A stretch of 41,656 nucleotides of DNA from Actinomycetes bacterium (GTDB lineage Bacteria; Actinomycetota; Acidimicrobiia; Acidimicrobiales; Ilumatobacteraceae): assembly GCA_014190095.1 (NCBI GenBank), contig BJFW01000005.1, forward strand, positions 11,417 to 53,072. Direction: 5' to 3'. Positions 1 to 7,481 of the stretch are shown here, piece after piece; within the stretch, counting starts at the first letter, position 1, and each line of letters begins with the position of its first letter. Made by a program: the position numbers and the translations under genes. Under the pieces are notes generated by a model. That model worked only from the letters and a program-made list of their open reading frames with translations, searched no databases and was not told the origin of the DNA.

Positions 1-485
1 CGCTTCTCTCCTCCGCCGCCAATCATGATTGGAATGTTGCCGTTCACCGGCTGTGGGTTCAGTTTGCTCATGCGATCCTTAATCACTGGCAGACCAGCTT
101 CAAGCAACTTCAAACGCTCTACTGCGGTACCGAATTCATATCCGTATTCGATGTAGTCGCGTTCAAACCAACCCGAACCTAGACCGAGTACGAATCGGCC
201 GTCGCTGATGTGGTCAATAGTGCGTGCCATGTCGGCAAGCAACTGCGGGTTGCGGTACGTAAAGCATGTAACCAACGCGCCAACTTGTGCGTGGCACGTG
301 TCGGCTGCCATTGCGGCAAGCAATGTGTAGCACTCGAAGTGGCGCTCTTCAGGGTCGCCCGATAGTGGGTAAAAGTGATCCCATGTCCAAATGCTGTCGA
401 CACCCATTGCATCGGCGGTTCGCCATGCAGTGCGCATCTCTTTCACTGTGGTTGCCTGTGGCCAAAGTTGAATGCCAATTTTCAT
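1..485 (-). CDS. Luciferase-like (LLM class) F420-type oxidoreductase, 3'-truncated by window edge
   Basis: The reading frame is open from an ATG at 485 to base 1, giving 161 codons of the N-terminal half; the C-terminus lies outside the window. The start [13 protein letters not shown], the segment [13 protein letters not shown], the pattern [18 protein letters not shown] and the following GGGGEKR are typical of the bacterial luciferase-like fold (pfam00296), in which most actinobacterial members use coenzyme F420. Family members are cytosolic TIM barrels that reduce or oxidise diverse substrates; the substrate here is unknown. GAAAGG lies 8 bases before the ATG as a ribosome binding site. 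It is followed on the same strand by the aldehyde dehydrogenase that ends at 513. A second family member lies at 28120. Confidence 0.85.
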   Translation of the reverse strand, partial: MKIGIQLWPQATTVKEMRTAWRTADAMGVDSIWTWDHFYPLSGDPEERHFECYTLLAAMAADTCHAQVGALVTCFTYRNPQLLADMARTIDHISDGRFVLGLGSGWFERDYIEYGYEFGTAVERLKLLEAGLPVIKDRMSKLNPQPVNGNIPIMIGGGGEK

Positions 486-512
486 GCGAATACCTTTCGT
501 TGGAAGAACTAT

Positions 513-1889
513 CTAGAGAAACTTCTTGAGAATGGAGAACTTACGTGCCGTATATGGCGGGTAAGCCAACGGAGCATCAAGTTTTGTTGAACGCTTGAGC
601 ACTGGCTTCAAGTGCTGGAACACATCAACACCTGCTTGGCCGTGATACGCACCCATGCCACTTTCGCCTACTCCACCGAACGGCAAGAATGGCCCGGTCA
701 TGTGGAAGATGGTTCCGTTTACCGTGACACCACCCGAAGTGGTGTTGGCTACAACCTTTTCGTTTACTTTTGAATCTTCAGCGAAAACGTACAGCGCCAA
801 TGGATGCTGACGACCGTTTACAAAGCTGAGCGCTTCATCAATGGACTCAATTTCAATGATTGGAAGAATTGGTCCAAAGATTTCTTCTTGCATCACCGGT
901 GATGACTTATCGACATTCACCAACACCGTTGGCGCGATGTAGCGCTCAGATTCTTCGGTTTGTCCACCAACTGCCACAGTTCCAGAACCAATCATGGCTT
1001 TCAAACGGGTGAAGTGACGTGGTGACACCACGCGCGCGTAATCCTTGCTCATATGAGGATCTGCACCATAGAACTCGGTTACCGATTCGCCAATTGCCTT
1101 CACCAATTTGTCGGATACCGACTTATGAACAAGTACATAGTCGGGAGCAACACAGGTTTGACCGGCGTTCACATACTTTGCCCAAGCAATTCGCCGTGCT
1201 GCAACATCAATGTTTGCGGAGGCGTCGACGATGGTTGGGCTCTTGCCACCAAGTTCGAGAGTGACTGGTGTGAGGTTTTCGGCAGCAGCACGCATAACAA
1301 TGCGACCAACTGTTCCGTTACCTGTATAAAAAATGTGTTCGAACTTTTGCGCAAGTAACTCGGTGGTTTCCTGCACTCCACCTTCAACAATTGCAATTGC
1401 TTGCTTGTCGAGATATTGAGGCACAAACTTTGCCAGCACTGCAGACGTTGCCGACGACACTTCCGAAGGCTTCATAACCACTGCGTTTCCTGCTGCAATT
1501 GCTCCGGCAGCAGGAACAAGTAACAACTGCACCGGGTAGTTCCAAGGCGCAATGACCAACACGGTTCCAAGAGGCTCGGGAATGCGGCGTGACGAACCTG
1601 GCTTAGACACGATTGGTGTTGGCACTTTGCGAGCCGATGTCCATTTCTTCAAGTTCTTCAGCATCAACTTCACTTCGGCGATGGTGAAGCCCAAGTCATA
1701 CATCCATGCCTCTTCAACACCGCGACCAAGATCGGCCTTCAATGCAACCGAGAATTCGTCTTGATGCTCTTCGATCATGCGAATCATGGCTTCCAGCTGC
1801 GCCTTGCGCCACGACAGCGGACGCGTTACACCAGACTGAAATGCAGAGCGAGTTTGACTAACTACTTGACTAATACCCATTTGACTCAT
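513..1889 (-). CDS. Aldehyde dehydrogenase, class 3-like (fatty aldehyde type)
   Basis: A 458-residue NAD(P)-dependent aldehyde dehydrogenase, which oxidises aldehydes to carboxylic acids. Visible motifs are PWNYPVQLLLVPAAGAIAAG (about 115-134), the catalytic Glu212 in LELGGKSP, and the nucleophile Cys246 in NAGQTCVAPDY. EEIFGPILP follows, and the C-terminus PPYTARKFSILKKFL is characteristic of the ALDH3 branch. The length matches ALDH3 rather than the roughly 500-residue ALDH1/2 enzymes. It has no signal peptide; some ALDH3 enzymes are membrane-tethered, but no C-terminal hydrophobic tail is visible. The ATG at 1889 is preceded by TAGTGT plus six bases and no Shine-Dalgarno, suggesting a leaderless mRNA. 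Its partner in metabolism is not evident from the neighbours. Confidence 0.92.
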   Translation of the reverse strand: MSQMGISQVVSQTRSAFQSGVTRPLSWRKAQLEAMIRMIEEHQDEFSVALKADLGRGVEEAWMYDLGFTIAEVKLMLKNLKKWTSARKVPTPIVSKPGSSRRIPEPLGTVLVIAPWNYPVQLLLVPAAGAIAAGNAVVMKPSEVSSATSAVLAKFVPQYLDKQAIAIVEGGVQETTELLAQKFEHIFYTGNGTVGRIVMRAAAENLTPVTLELGGKSPTIVDASANIDVAARRIAWAKYVNAGQTCVAPDYVLVHKSVSDKLVKAIGESVTEFYGADPHMSKDYARVVSPRHFTRLKAMIGSGTVAVGGQTEESERYIAPTVLVNVDKSSPVMQEEIFGPILPIIEIESIDEALSFVNGRQHPLALYVFAEDSKVNEKVVANTTSGGVTVNGTIFHMTGPFLPFGGVGESGMGAYHGQAGVDVFQHLKPVLKRSTKLDAPLAYPPYTARKFSILKKFL

Positions 1890-1901
1890 GAATGAACACT
1901 A
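1890..1901 (-). promoter_or_regulatory. -10 element of leaderless ALDH promoter
   Basis: TAGTGT followed by six bases (TCATTC) and the ATG at 1889, with no Shine-Dalgarno. This fits a -10 box placing transcription start at or next to the start codon. Confidence 0.5.
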
Positions 1902-1914
1902 GACCAGCCCGTTG

Positions 1915-2385
1915 CTAGTCGTGAATTGAACCATCGGGCATGATCACGCCGGCAAAGTTTGCGCCATCAAGTACCGCATTTGCGAGATTGGCACCTTTGA
2001 GGTTTGCTCCAATGAGATTGTCGCCCCACAGATCGAAGCCAGAGAGATTTGCACCTTCAAGATTGGCTCCCTCAAGGTTTGCACCTTGGAGGTTTGCACC
2101 ATCAAGATTTGCTTCCTTTAGGTTGCATCCTTCGAGGTTTGCTTTTGACAAGTTGGCTTGAAAGCAATCTGCTCCACAGAGCCCAGCACCCCACAATTTC
2201 GCCTTCGTGAAGACGGCATCAACGAGCACGGCGTCAACAAGATTTGCGCCAGCCAAATTTGCTCGTGCGAAATTTGCACCACTGAGATCGGCACCTTGGA
2301 GGTTTACACCCCTCAGATCAGCGCCTGCAAAGTTTGCTCTCGATAGATCTCGATACGGACCAATTTCGATGCCGTTTACAATCAC
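1915..2385 (-). CDS. Pentapeptide-repeat protein
   Basis: A 156-residue protein made almost entirely of A(D/N)LxG/A-type pentapeptides (for example GADLRGVNLQGADLSGANFA), from about residue 16 to 148. Such repeats fold as a right-handed quadrilateral beta-helix. Known members include DNA-mimicking gyrase protectors (MfpA/Qnr) and many of unknown function; nothing here assigns a role. There is no signal peptide or membrane segment. The start is a GTG at 2385 with the product beginning MIVNGIEIGPYRDLS. It lies 13 bases downstream of the 3' CCA of tRNA-Gly, with a possible leaderless -10 box in between. The DNA repeats visible on both strands here come from this protein and are not a CRISPR. Confidence 0.88.
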   Translation of the reverse strand: MIVNGIEIGPYRDLSRANFAGADLRGVNLQGADLSGANFARANLAGANLVDAVLVDAVFTKAKLWGAGLCGADCFQANLSKANLEGCNLKEANLDGANLQGANLEGANLEGANLSGFDLWGDNLIGANLKGANLANAVLDGANFAGVIMPDGSIHD

Positions 2386-2397
2386 AACCCGAATTTA
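2386..2397 (-). promoter_or_regulatory. -10 element of leaderless pentapeptide-protein promoter
   Basis: TAAATT, then CGGGTT, then the GTG start at 2385. The hexamer begins one base after the tRNA CCA end, so any -35 contact would fall inside the tRNA gene. Confidence 0.45.
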
Positions 2398-2398
2398 C

Positions 2399-2474
2399 TG
2401 GAGCGGACGACGAGATTCGAACTCGCGACCCTCACCTTGGCAAGGTGATGCTCTACCAACTGAGCCACGTCCGC
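2399..2474 (-). tRNA. tRNA-Gly (anticodon GCC), CCA encoded
   Basis: A complete 76-base cloverleaf. The acceptor GCGGACG pairs with CGTCCGC, the D-arm reads GCTCAGTTGGTAGAGC, the anticodon stem CACCT/AGGTG encloses a TGCCAA-type loop with anticodon GCC, and the T-arm contains GTTCGAATC. The discriminator is U and the CCA end is encoded (2401-2399). It sits between the DMT transporter, whose stop codon is only 5 bases upstream, and the pentapeptide-repeat gene downstream. Confidence 0.96.
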
Positions 2475-2479
2475 ATGGA

Positions 2480-3433
2480 TTACGGATTTGAGTTTAGCAG
2501 GGGGTCTGCATTCCTCAACATGTCAGCTTTGGCTGCCTCTGACGTGCCGTATCGCACCACCCCTGCCAGTGATGCGAGCACGATGACCGCACCGACCATT
2601 TGCAAAGGCTTGATTCGCTGGTCGAAGATTGCCCACGCGAAACACATGGAAATTACAGGACCAAGCAAACAAATAAGCGAAGAAGTTGAAGCCGCAACAA
2701 ATTTTTGAGCCCACACAATGGCGGTATGACCTACTGTTCCAGGTATCAGCGTCATCGTCAGCACCAGCAAAAAGTCACGTTGTGAAATTGATGTGATGTC
2801 TTTGCTTGTGAGTAATGCCCACGCTCCCGCGATCACAGCTTGAATGAGCGCGATGCCGAACATGAATGACCACGTATTGAAACCTTCAGTGCGCATCTTC
2901 TTTGTTGCCACAAAATAGCCGGTCCAGAGAACTGCATTGATGAAAGCAAGAATGTCGCCGTACAAGGATGCACCTCCCCCACCACCTGCGGCAACAACCA
3001 CTAGAGCCACTCCGCAGAAACTGCTAAACGCACACAGCACCTGCAACTTTGTGATCTTTTCTTTTAAGTAACTCGGTGCAATAAACAGCATCATTGCCGA
3101 AGAGGTGCTGCCGATGAGAGTTGCATTTGCAATAGACGTGTTGGTAAACGACATGAAACCAAAGATGGTGGAAACGCCAAAAAAGAAACCCGGAACTAAT
3201 GCGCTACGCAAGATACGAAAACTGATTTCTGCCTTTCTGCTTCGCGCAATAAAGAACAGCACGACTGGCCACATGGTGACGCGATAAAAAATTGTTGAAT
3301 TGATTGACATATCAATTGCAACCGTGAGAATGGGACCGATTCCCCACGCAAGGTTTGCGAGGAGTACACCACTTATTGGGAAAACCTGAGCACGAGCGCT
3401 AATTGCGCTTCCCGCACGCGCTACTTTGTTCAC
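2480..3433 (-). CDS. DMT-superfamily (EamA) transporter
   Basis: A 317-residue integral membrane protein with about ten hydrophobic helices arranged as two EamA repeats. The N-terminal repeat contains GVLLANLAWGIGPI and the second begins near LYGDILAFINAVLWTGYFVA. The fold is that of drug/metabolite transporters that export or import small metabolites; the substrate cannot be predicted. The start ATG at 3433 overlaps the stop of the 75-residue gene upstream by 4 bases (ATGA), so the two are probably translationally coupled. The tRNA-Gly promoter appears to lie in the last codons of this gene. Two further DMT proteins are encoded at 30846 and 40672, but this one is the most divergent of the three. 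Confidence 0.88.
   Translation of the reverse strand: MNKVARAGSAISARAQVFPISGVLLANLAWGIGPILTVAIDMSINSTIFYRVTMWPVVLFFIARSRKAEISFRILRSALVPGFFFGVSTIFGFMSFTNTSIANATLIGSTSSAMMLFIAPSYLKEKITKLQVLCAFSSFCGVALVVVAAGGGGGASLYGDILAFINAVLWTGYFVATKKMRTEGFNTWSFMFGIALIQAVIAGAWALLTSKDITSISQRDFLLVLTMTLIPGTVGHTAIVWAQKFVAASTSSLICLLGPVISMCFAWAIFDQRIKPLQMVGAVIVLASLAGVVRYGTSEAAKADMLRNADPLLNSNP
2491..2518 (-). promoter_or_regulatory. Putative tRNA-Gly promoter inside the DMT gene
   Basis: TTGAGG (2518-2513), a 16-base spacer and TAAACT (2496-2491) lie 16 bases before the first tRNA base. This would give a pre-tRNA leader of roughly 10 bases. Confidence 0.4.
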
Positions 3434-3657
3434 GCCTTTGCGTCTGGTGGGCGCAAGTCAACACGCAGCACCAAGAAACCGTCTTCAATGGTTGCTTGCG
3501 AGTCGCCAATCATTGCAAAGTCTTGAAAGTCCATCTGTGCTTGAGTAAGAAACATTTGGCGTTCTTCACCGGCAACAGGAGGAAGTGGGCGACGCTTCAC
3601 AGCAGAAGCACGGTCCTTGAATCGAGCGATCATTTCAGAGGGGTCAAAGGCTGCCAT
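3430..3657 (-). CDS. Small conserved-looking protein of unknown function, 75 aa
   Basis: I do not recognise a named family. The 75 residues begin MAAFDPSEMIARFKDRASAV, continue with a charged helix and the segment RRPLPPVAGEERQMFLTQAQ, and end with a beta-like stretch ATIEDGFLVLRVDLRPP. It has no signal peptide, membrane helix or cysteines. It is likely real because its ATG is preceded by TAGTTT plus six bases (leaderless pattern), its base composition and codon use match the surroundings, and its stop overlaps the DMT transporter start by 4 bases. It could be an accessory to the transporter or simply co-transcribed. Confidence 0.7.
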   Translation of the reverse strand: MAAFDPSEMIARFKDRASAVKRRPLPPVAGEERQMFLTQAQMDFQDFAMIGDSQATIEDGFLVLRVDLRPPDAKA

Positions 3658-3669
3658 TACTCAAAACTA
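3658..3669 (-). promoter_or_regulatory. -10 element of leaderless promoter for the 75-aa/DMT pair
   Basis: TAGTTT, then TGAGTA, then the ATG at 3657, with no Shine-Dalgarno in between. Confidence 0.5.
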
Positions 3670-3677
3670 CCTAACCG

Positions 3678-4058
3678 TTACTGCAACAACGGGTCAATTG
3701 GCTTTTGTGAAACCGGAGCATCATCGCGGTCTTCTACTGGCGCTTCTCTGATGCGCTGAGGAACTGGCGCGATACGTGTTCTTGGCGCAGGTGTATGCAC
3801 TCGTGGCTTAGTGTTTCGAACGCTGACGGGCATCACCTCATCGGCTTCACCCAACAACAATTCACGTTCCCGTGCTGAGGCTGTTTCATAGCGACGATCG
3901 CTCATGATCTCTAAGCGTGCAAGTGCTGGCGGTTCGGGCATGGCTGTTTTCCAGAACCACCATGTCAATACTGACAGTGCGCCACCAGCACCAAGACAAA
4001 CTAGTGACACAAATGCAACGCGTAAGGAAAGCGCAATCACTGCATAGGAAACCGACAT
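3678..4058 (-). CDS. Single-pass membrane protein with Pro/Arg-rich tail, unknown function
   Basis: A 126-residue protein with one strong hydrophobic segment at about residues 5-36 (YAVIALSLRVAFVSLVCLGA onwards). A soluble tail follows, rich in Pro, Arg and Ala, that includes TPAPRTRIAPVPQRIREAP and looks disordered. No enzymatic motif is seen and the family is not recognised. TAGGTT lies nine bases before the ATG, so the mRNA probably has little or no leader. It is divergent from the gene at 4098, with only 39 bases between the two start codons. Confidence 0.6.
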   Translation of the reverse strand: MSVSYAVIALSLRVAFVSLVCLGAGGALSVLTWWFWKTAMPEPPALARLEIMSDRRYETASARERELLLGEADEVMPVSVRNTKPRVHTPAPRTRIAPVPQRIREAPVEDRDDAPVSQKPIDPLLQ

Positions 4059-4097
4059 AACACCACAAACCTATCGCAGGCGACCATACTGAAGAAC

Positions 4098-4514
4098 ATG
4101 TCTGAGCAAGTCATCAATGTGGCAAGTTCGCTCGCATTCATCGCAGCGCTCTCGGCAATGATCTGGTGGCTACGTTCGCGAGCAGGTCATTGGTCCTCCG
4201 AAGATGGCACCCGTTGTATTTGCCAGATGAAACTCGCCCTCACCGGTGCATCGCCGAAGTGGATTGAAGCCCGAATTGTGATTGACACCGAAAATGCAGT
4301 GGTGCTGTGCAAAACCCGTAGTAAGCGTGGTCGGGCGCTTCACGGAATGTGGAAGGTAATTGGCGTGCCTCATGCTTCGCACGTAGGTGCACCAGATTCG
4401 AGTATTCGCACCTACGCGCTATGCCGAACAAACGACAACGATGTGCTCGCAATGTTGCGAATTCCGCTTCACAGCAGAAGCGTCAGCGTGCTTGACGCTC
4501 TTCTTCCGCATTAG
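4098..4514 (+). CDS. Small membrane-anchored protein, possibly DUF2550-like
   Basis: A 138-residue protein with one N-terminal hydrophobic helix (about 6-27, ending in WWLRSRAGHW) and a soluble basic domain containing WIEARIVIDTENAVVLCKTR. The architecture and the W-x-x-A-R-(I/V) plus beta-strand pattern resemble DUF2550 proteins of Actinobacteria, but the resemblance is weak and was judged by eye. CATACT lies seven bases before the ATG with no Shine-Dalgarno. The last 4 bases overlap the convergent metX stop codon (4511-4514). Confidence 0.6.
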   Translation: MSEQVINVASSLAFIAALSAMIWWLRSRAGHWSSEDGTRCICQMKLALTGASPKWIEARIVIDTENAVVLCKTRSKRGRALHGMWKVIGVPHASHVGAPDSSIRTYALCRTNDNDVLAMLRIPLHSRSVSVLDALLPH

Positions 4515-5680
4515 AGCGTTCGTTCAAGAAACGCTTTGATTGGTGCGCCAACCTGATCAAAGTTGATCAGGAACGCATCATGACCGTGAGGCGAATCAAT
4601 CTCAACATACGTTGAATCGACACCCCTCTCGGTGAGCATCGAGTGAATCTGTTTCTGTTGGTACGTGGGATACAAAATGTCACTTGAAATACCCAGCACC
4701 AGCGTTGGGGCTTTGATGCGCGACATTGCATTGTCAAGCGTGCCACGACCACGAGCAATATCATGCAGGTCCATAGCTTTGCCGATGATGAGATAGCTGT
4801 TGGTGTCGAACCGACGAATGAGTCTGTCACCGTGATGATCGAGGTAACCCTCCACCTCAAATCTGTCCCACAAGCCAAGTCCGTTGTAGTCAACATCCAT
4901 ATCAACAAGTGCGCGACCGAAACGTTCGGTGAACACGTTGTCGCTGCGGAATGTGACTTGTGAGATCATGCGTGCAATTGCCAAGCCTTCCCATGGGCCT
5001 TCGCCAATTGCAGCGTCGTAATACTCACCATTGCGCCACTTTGGATCGAGGCGAATTGCTCGACGACCAATTGCACCCCACGCAATTTGCTGAGCCGTAG
5101 CTTGAGCACATGTTGCAATAGGAACAATGGTTTTCACACGATCGGGAAAGGTGACAGCCCATTCCAGTACTTGCATACCTCCCATTGACCCGCCAACAAC
5201 ACTGTGCCATTTGCGAATCCCGAGCATGTCAGTAAGTCGCACTTGCGCGCGCACCATGTCGCGAATAGTGATTACAGGAAAGCGAGAGGCGTACAACTGA
5301 CCATCTTCTGGGTGTGCCGTTGCAGGGCCAGTTGAACCCTGGCAACCACCAATGACATTGCTGCACACCACGAACCACTTATTGGTATCGATTGCTTTAC
5401 CAGGACCAACAACACCCTCCCACCAACCCGGTGTGGGGTGACCTTCTTCCGCAGCACCTGTGACGTGGCTATCGCCTGTCCATGCGTGACATATCAAAAT
5501 CGCATTTGATGCATCTGCATTCAGTGTTCCCCAAGTCTCGTACGCAATAGAAACATTGCTGAGAACTTTTCCACCGTCAAGCGCAAATGGGCGATCTTCA
5601 GGAAAGTGTGCGAACTTGCGACCGCCAACAGGCATGCCAGGAAACCAAGCTCCTGTTGCTGGATAATCATGTCGGGTCAT
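4511..5680 (-). CDS. metX: Homoserine O-acetyltransferase
   Basis: A 389-residue alpha/beta-hydrolase-fold enzyme that acetylates L-homoserine from acetyl-CoA as the first committed step of methionine synthesis. Motifs seen are LSNVSIAYETWGTLN, CHAWTGDSHVTG, GSTGP, the nucleophile elbow VGGSMGGMQ (Ser165 by this start), and SPHGHDAFL with the catalytic His near the C-terminus. The ATG at 5680 was chosen because AGAGGA sits 5 bases upstream and family alignment begins there; an 18-residue extension to 5734 is in frame but lies in the leader. The long leader contains a SAM-type riboswitch (5750-5844), which fits methionine control. The gene is convergent with the small membrane protein at 4098. 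Confidence 0.95.
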   Translation of the reverse strand: MTRHDYPATGAWFPGMPVGGRKFAHFPEDRPFALDGGKVLSNVSIAYETWGTLNADASNAILICHAWTGDSHVTGAAEEGHPTPGWWEGVVGPGKAIDTNKWFVVCSNVIGGCQGSTGPATAHPEDGQLYASRFPVITIRDMVRAQVRLTDMLGIRKWHSVVGGSMGGMQVLEWAVTFPDRVKTIVPIATCAQATAQQIAWGAIGRRAIRLDPKWRNGEYYDAAIGEGPWEGLAIARMISQVTFRSDNVFTERFGRALVDMDVDYNGLGLWDRFEVEGYLDHHGDRLIRRFDTNSYLIIGKAMDLHDIARGRGTLDNAMSRIKAPTLVLGISSDILYPTYQQKQIHSMLTERGVDSTYVEIDSPHGHDAFLINFDQVGAPIKAFLERTL

Positions 5681-5749
5681 ACATTTCCTCTGAAACGAAA
5701 TTAAGCGTTTTTGCAGTTCGTCACGCTCACCCAACTAAGCCAGCCCGTT

Positions 5750-5844
5750 GCTACGCCTGTTGGCGTAACCACATCTTTCGCATTTCGCGAAATGGCACCG
5801 TGGGAAAACCCGGTTGCCGGACCTGTTGGTCGCTCGTGATGTAC
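5750..5844 (-). promoter_or_regulatory. SAM-clan (SAM-I/SAM-IV-like) riboswitch upstream of metX
   Basis: Read on the minus strand, P1 pairs ACAUC (5842-5838) with GAUGU (5775-5771). P2 is GACC-AACA-GGUC (5831-5820). The conserved CGGCAACC (5819-5812) is followed by a GGG/CCC P3 hairpin, then GGUGCC (5799-5794). P4 is CAUUU-CGCG-AAAUG (5794-5781), and GAAAGAUG closes back into P1. CGGCAACC, GGUGCC and GAAAGAUG in this order are hallmarks of SAM-I/SAM-IV aptamers. The short P2 without a kink-turn and the extra hairpin UACGCC-AACA-GGCGUA just 3' of P1 (5767-5752) point to the SAM-IV or SAM-I/IV variant side. The position before metX supports sensing of S-adenosylmethionine. The expression platform is not resolved; there is no obvious U-tract terminator, so control of translation is more likely. 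Confidence 0.75.
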
Positions 5845-5962
5845 TACTTGCATTGCCCGCCCGACTGAGCGGCCGGGAAGGCTTTGCACAGGTCAGGCTA
5901 CCTGCCGATATCGTCAATTCAGCGCAGCGGGCTTTGTTGGCGCTGTTAGAGGTTGTTGGCGC

Positions 5963-6736
5963 ATGTCTCGCGCCTCAACCTCGATTTCTTTGGTGACTAC
6001 TGTGCAGAACTTTCTGACTCCCCTAGCCGTTCCATTTGGCACTCCACCGCATGGATTTGGCAGTCGTGCCATCGCGGCAATTCCTGTTGGCACATCAGTA
6101 GCCACTTTTGGCGGCACAGCCCTCACCCATGCAACATTTGCCCGGTACGACGCCGAACGACGGAGTCGATCTATCCAAGTTGATACGAATCTCATTTTCC
6201 TTGGTCCGCCAAAACGTGAGCCTGGAGATTCAATTAATCATTCATGTGAACCAAACTGCGGCATGCGTAACGCCACGACCATTATTGCCATGCGCGATAT
6301 TGCGATTGGTGAAGAACTGACTTTTGATTACGCCATGAGCGACGCAAGTATTTACGACGAGTTTGACTGCAACTGCGGAACGGCATTGTGTAGAGGACGT
6401 GTGCGTGCAGACGACTGGCGATTGGACACATTGCGTCACAGGTATACAGGTTTCTTCTCGCCATATATACAGAGGAGAATTGAAGCAGAACGACATCGAT
6501 CGCTGCTTACCAAGCGCGATGTTGAGGAAATGCTTGCGACATACGACACAGAGCCATTGATGGCGTTGCGCAATGCGCTGAGGAAATGTTTCGGCATGCC
6601 ACACGCAACGTGGGAGACCCTAATTGAATTGATGGCGAAGCAACCAGACGAAATCAGCCAACTCCTCTCACTGAATACCGATGCACTCGACCAACTTGTA
6701 GGAGCTCTGAATGAAACTCGCGGCGCTGGCCTGTAG
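5963..6736 (+). CDS. SET-domain protein (lysine methyltransferase fold)
   Basis: A 257-residue protein whose first 150 residues form a SET domain. Visible are an N-terminal GFGSRAIAAIPVGT segment, the SAM-binding/knot motif NHSCEPNC (92-99), ELTFDYAM (118-125) and a post-SET-like DCNCGTALCRG whose Cys136, Cys138 and Cys143 could bind zinc together with Cys95. SET proteins methylate lysines using S-adenosylmethionine; bacterial substrates are mostly unknown. The C-terminal 100 residues are helical and unassigned. The ATG at 5963 has AGAGG about 10 bases upstream; in-frame GTG starts a little downstream are possible. It is divergent from metX across the riboswitch region. Confidence 0.85.
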   Translation: MSRASTSISLVTTVQNFLTPLAVPFGTPPHGFGSRAIAAIPVGTSVATFGGTALTHATFARYDAERRSRSIQVDTNLIFLGPPKREPGDSINHSCEPNCGMRNATTIIAMRDIAIGEELTFDYAMSDASIYDEFDCNCGTALCRGRVRADDWRLDTLRHRYTGFFSPYIQRRIEAERHRSLLTKRDVEEMLATYDTEPLMALRNALRKCFGMPHATWETLIELMAKQPDEISQLLSLNTDALDQLVGALNETRGAGL

Positions 6737-6758
6737 CCGCGTGTAAGTTTGCATCGTT

Positions 6759-7481
6759 ATGTACAAGTTTCTTGTTCAACCAAAGTGGATTGCCACTCAC
6801 TTGTTAGTGATTGCACTTGTCGTGGTGATGGTGAACCTGGGCAAATGGCAGCTCAATCGACACCATGAACGCAAAGAATTTAATGCAACACTTGTGCAGC
6901 GCTTTGATGCCCCGATACAACCTCTTGACGAACTGTTGCAGGACTCCAAACCAGAAGACATTGAATGGATGCCTACCGCGGTGAGTGGAACGTATTTACA
7001 AGGCGAAGACATCAGCCTGGTCAACGTTTCGCAAAATGGCATTGCCGGTTATGACGCAATTACTCCCATGCTCCTCAATAACGGCACAGTAGTTCTGGTC
7101 AACCGGGGCTTTCTCCCCTTGGCAAGCGAGTTTCCACCTGCACCGACTGGAGAAGTGTCACTACTCGGCCGAGTTCGAGCTTCAAGCGAAAGACGAACCG
7201 GAGCAGTGTCCGACCCAGCAACTGGCGAACTTAGCGAAGTGCAACGAATTGATATTGACCGACTTCAGCAACAGATCGACGGCGATTTAGTACCGGTGTA
7301 CGTGCAACTACTAAAGAGCACACCCTCTGAAGCACCGACACTTTCCACCATTGTCGACCCAGATTTCAGTAACGGCCCACATTTGAGTTACACCGTGCAA
7401 TGGTTGTTCTTTTCACTATGCGCCATAGGCGGATGGATTGCGCTTGTACGAAGAGAAGTAGTCAAACAAAGGAAGGCTTAG
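6759..7481 (+). CDS. SURF1-family cytochrome oxidase assembly protein
   Basis: A 240-residue protein with the SURF1 layout: an N-terminal transmembrane helix (about 12-27), the motif LGKWQLNRHHERKEFN just after it, a periplasm-side domain with YDAITPMLL and VNRGFLP, and a second helix near the C-terminus (LSYTVQWLFFSLCAIGGWIA). SURF1 proteins assist heme a/Cu centre assembly in aa3-type cytochrome c oxidases, so the host should respire aerobically. It starts 22 bases after the SET gene. The stop overlaps the convergent MBL-fold gene by 4 bases. Confidence 0.9.
   Translation: MYKFLVQPKWIATHLLVIALVVVMVNLGKWQLNRHHERKEFNATLVQRFDAPIQPLDELLQDSKPEDIEWMPTAVSGTYLQGEDISLVNVSQNGIAGYDAITPMLLNNGTVVLVNRGFLPLASEFPPAPTGEVSLLGRVRASSERRTGAVSDPATGELSEVQRIDIDRLQQQIDGDLVPVYVQLLKSTPSEAPTLSTIVDPDFSNGPHLSYTVQWLFFSLCAIGGWIALVRREVVKQRKA

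Noticed and set aside
1940-2340. Regular short repeats that look like a CRISPR or tandem array
   Set aside because: They are the codons of the pentapeptide-repeat protein in frame; there are no unique spacers or identical repeats.
2399-2474. tRNA-Gly as an integration (att) site for a mobile element
   Set aside because: No integrase, direct repeat of the tRNA end or change of gene content is seen near it.
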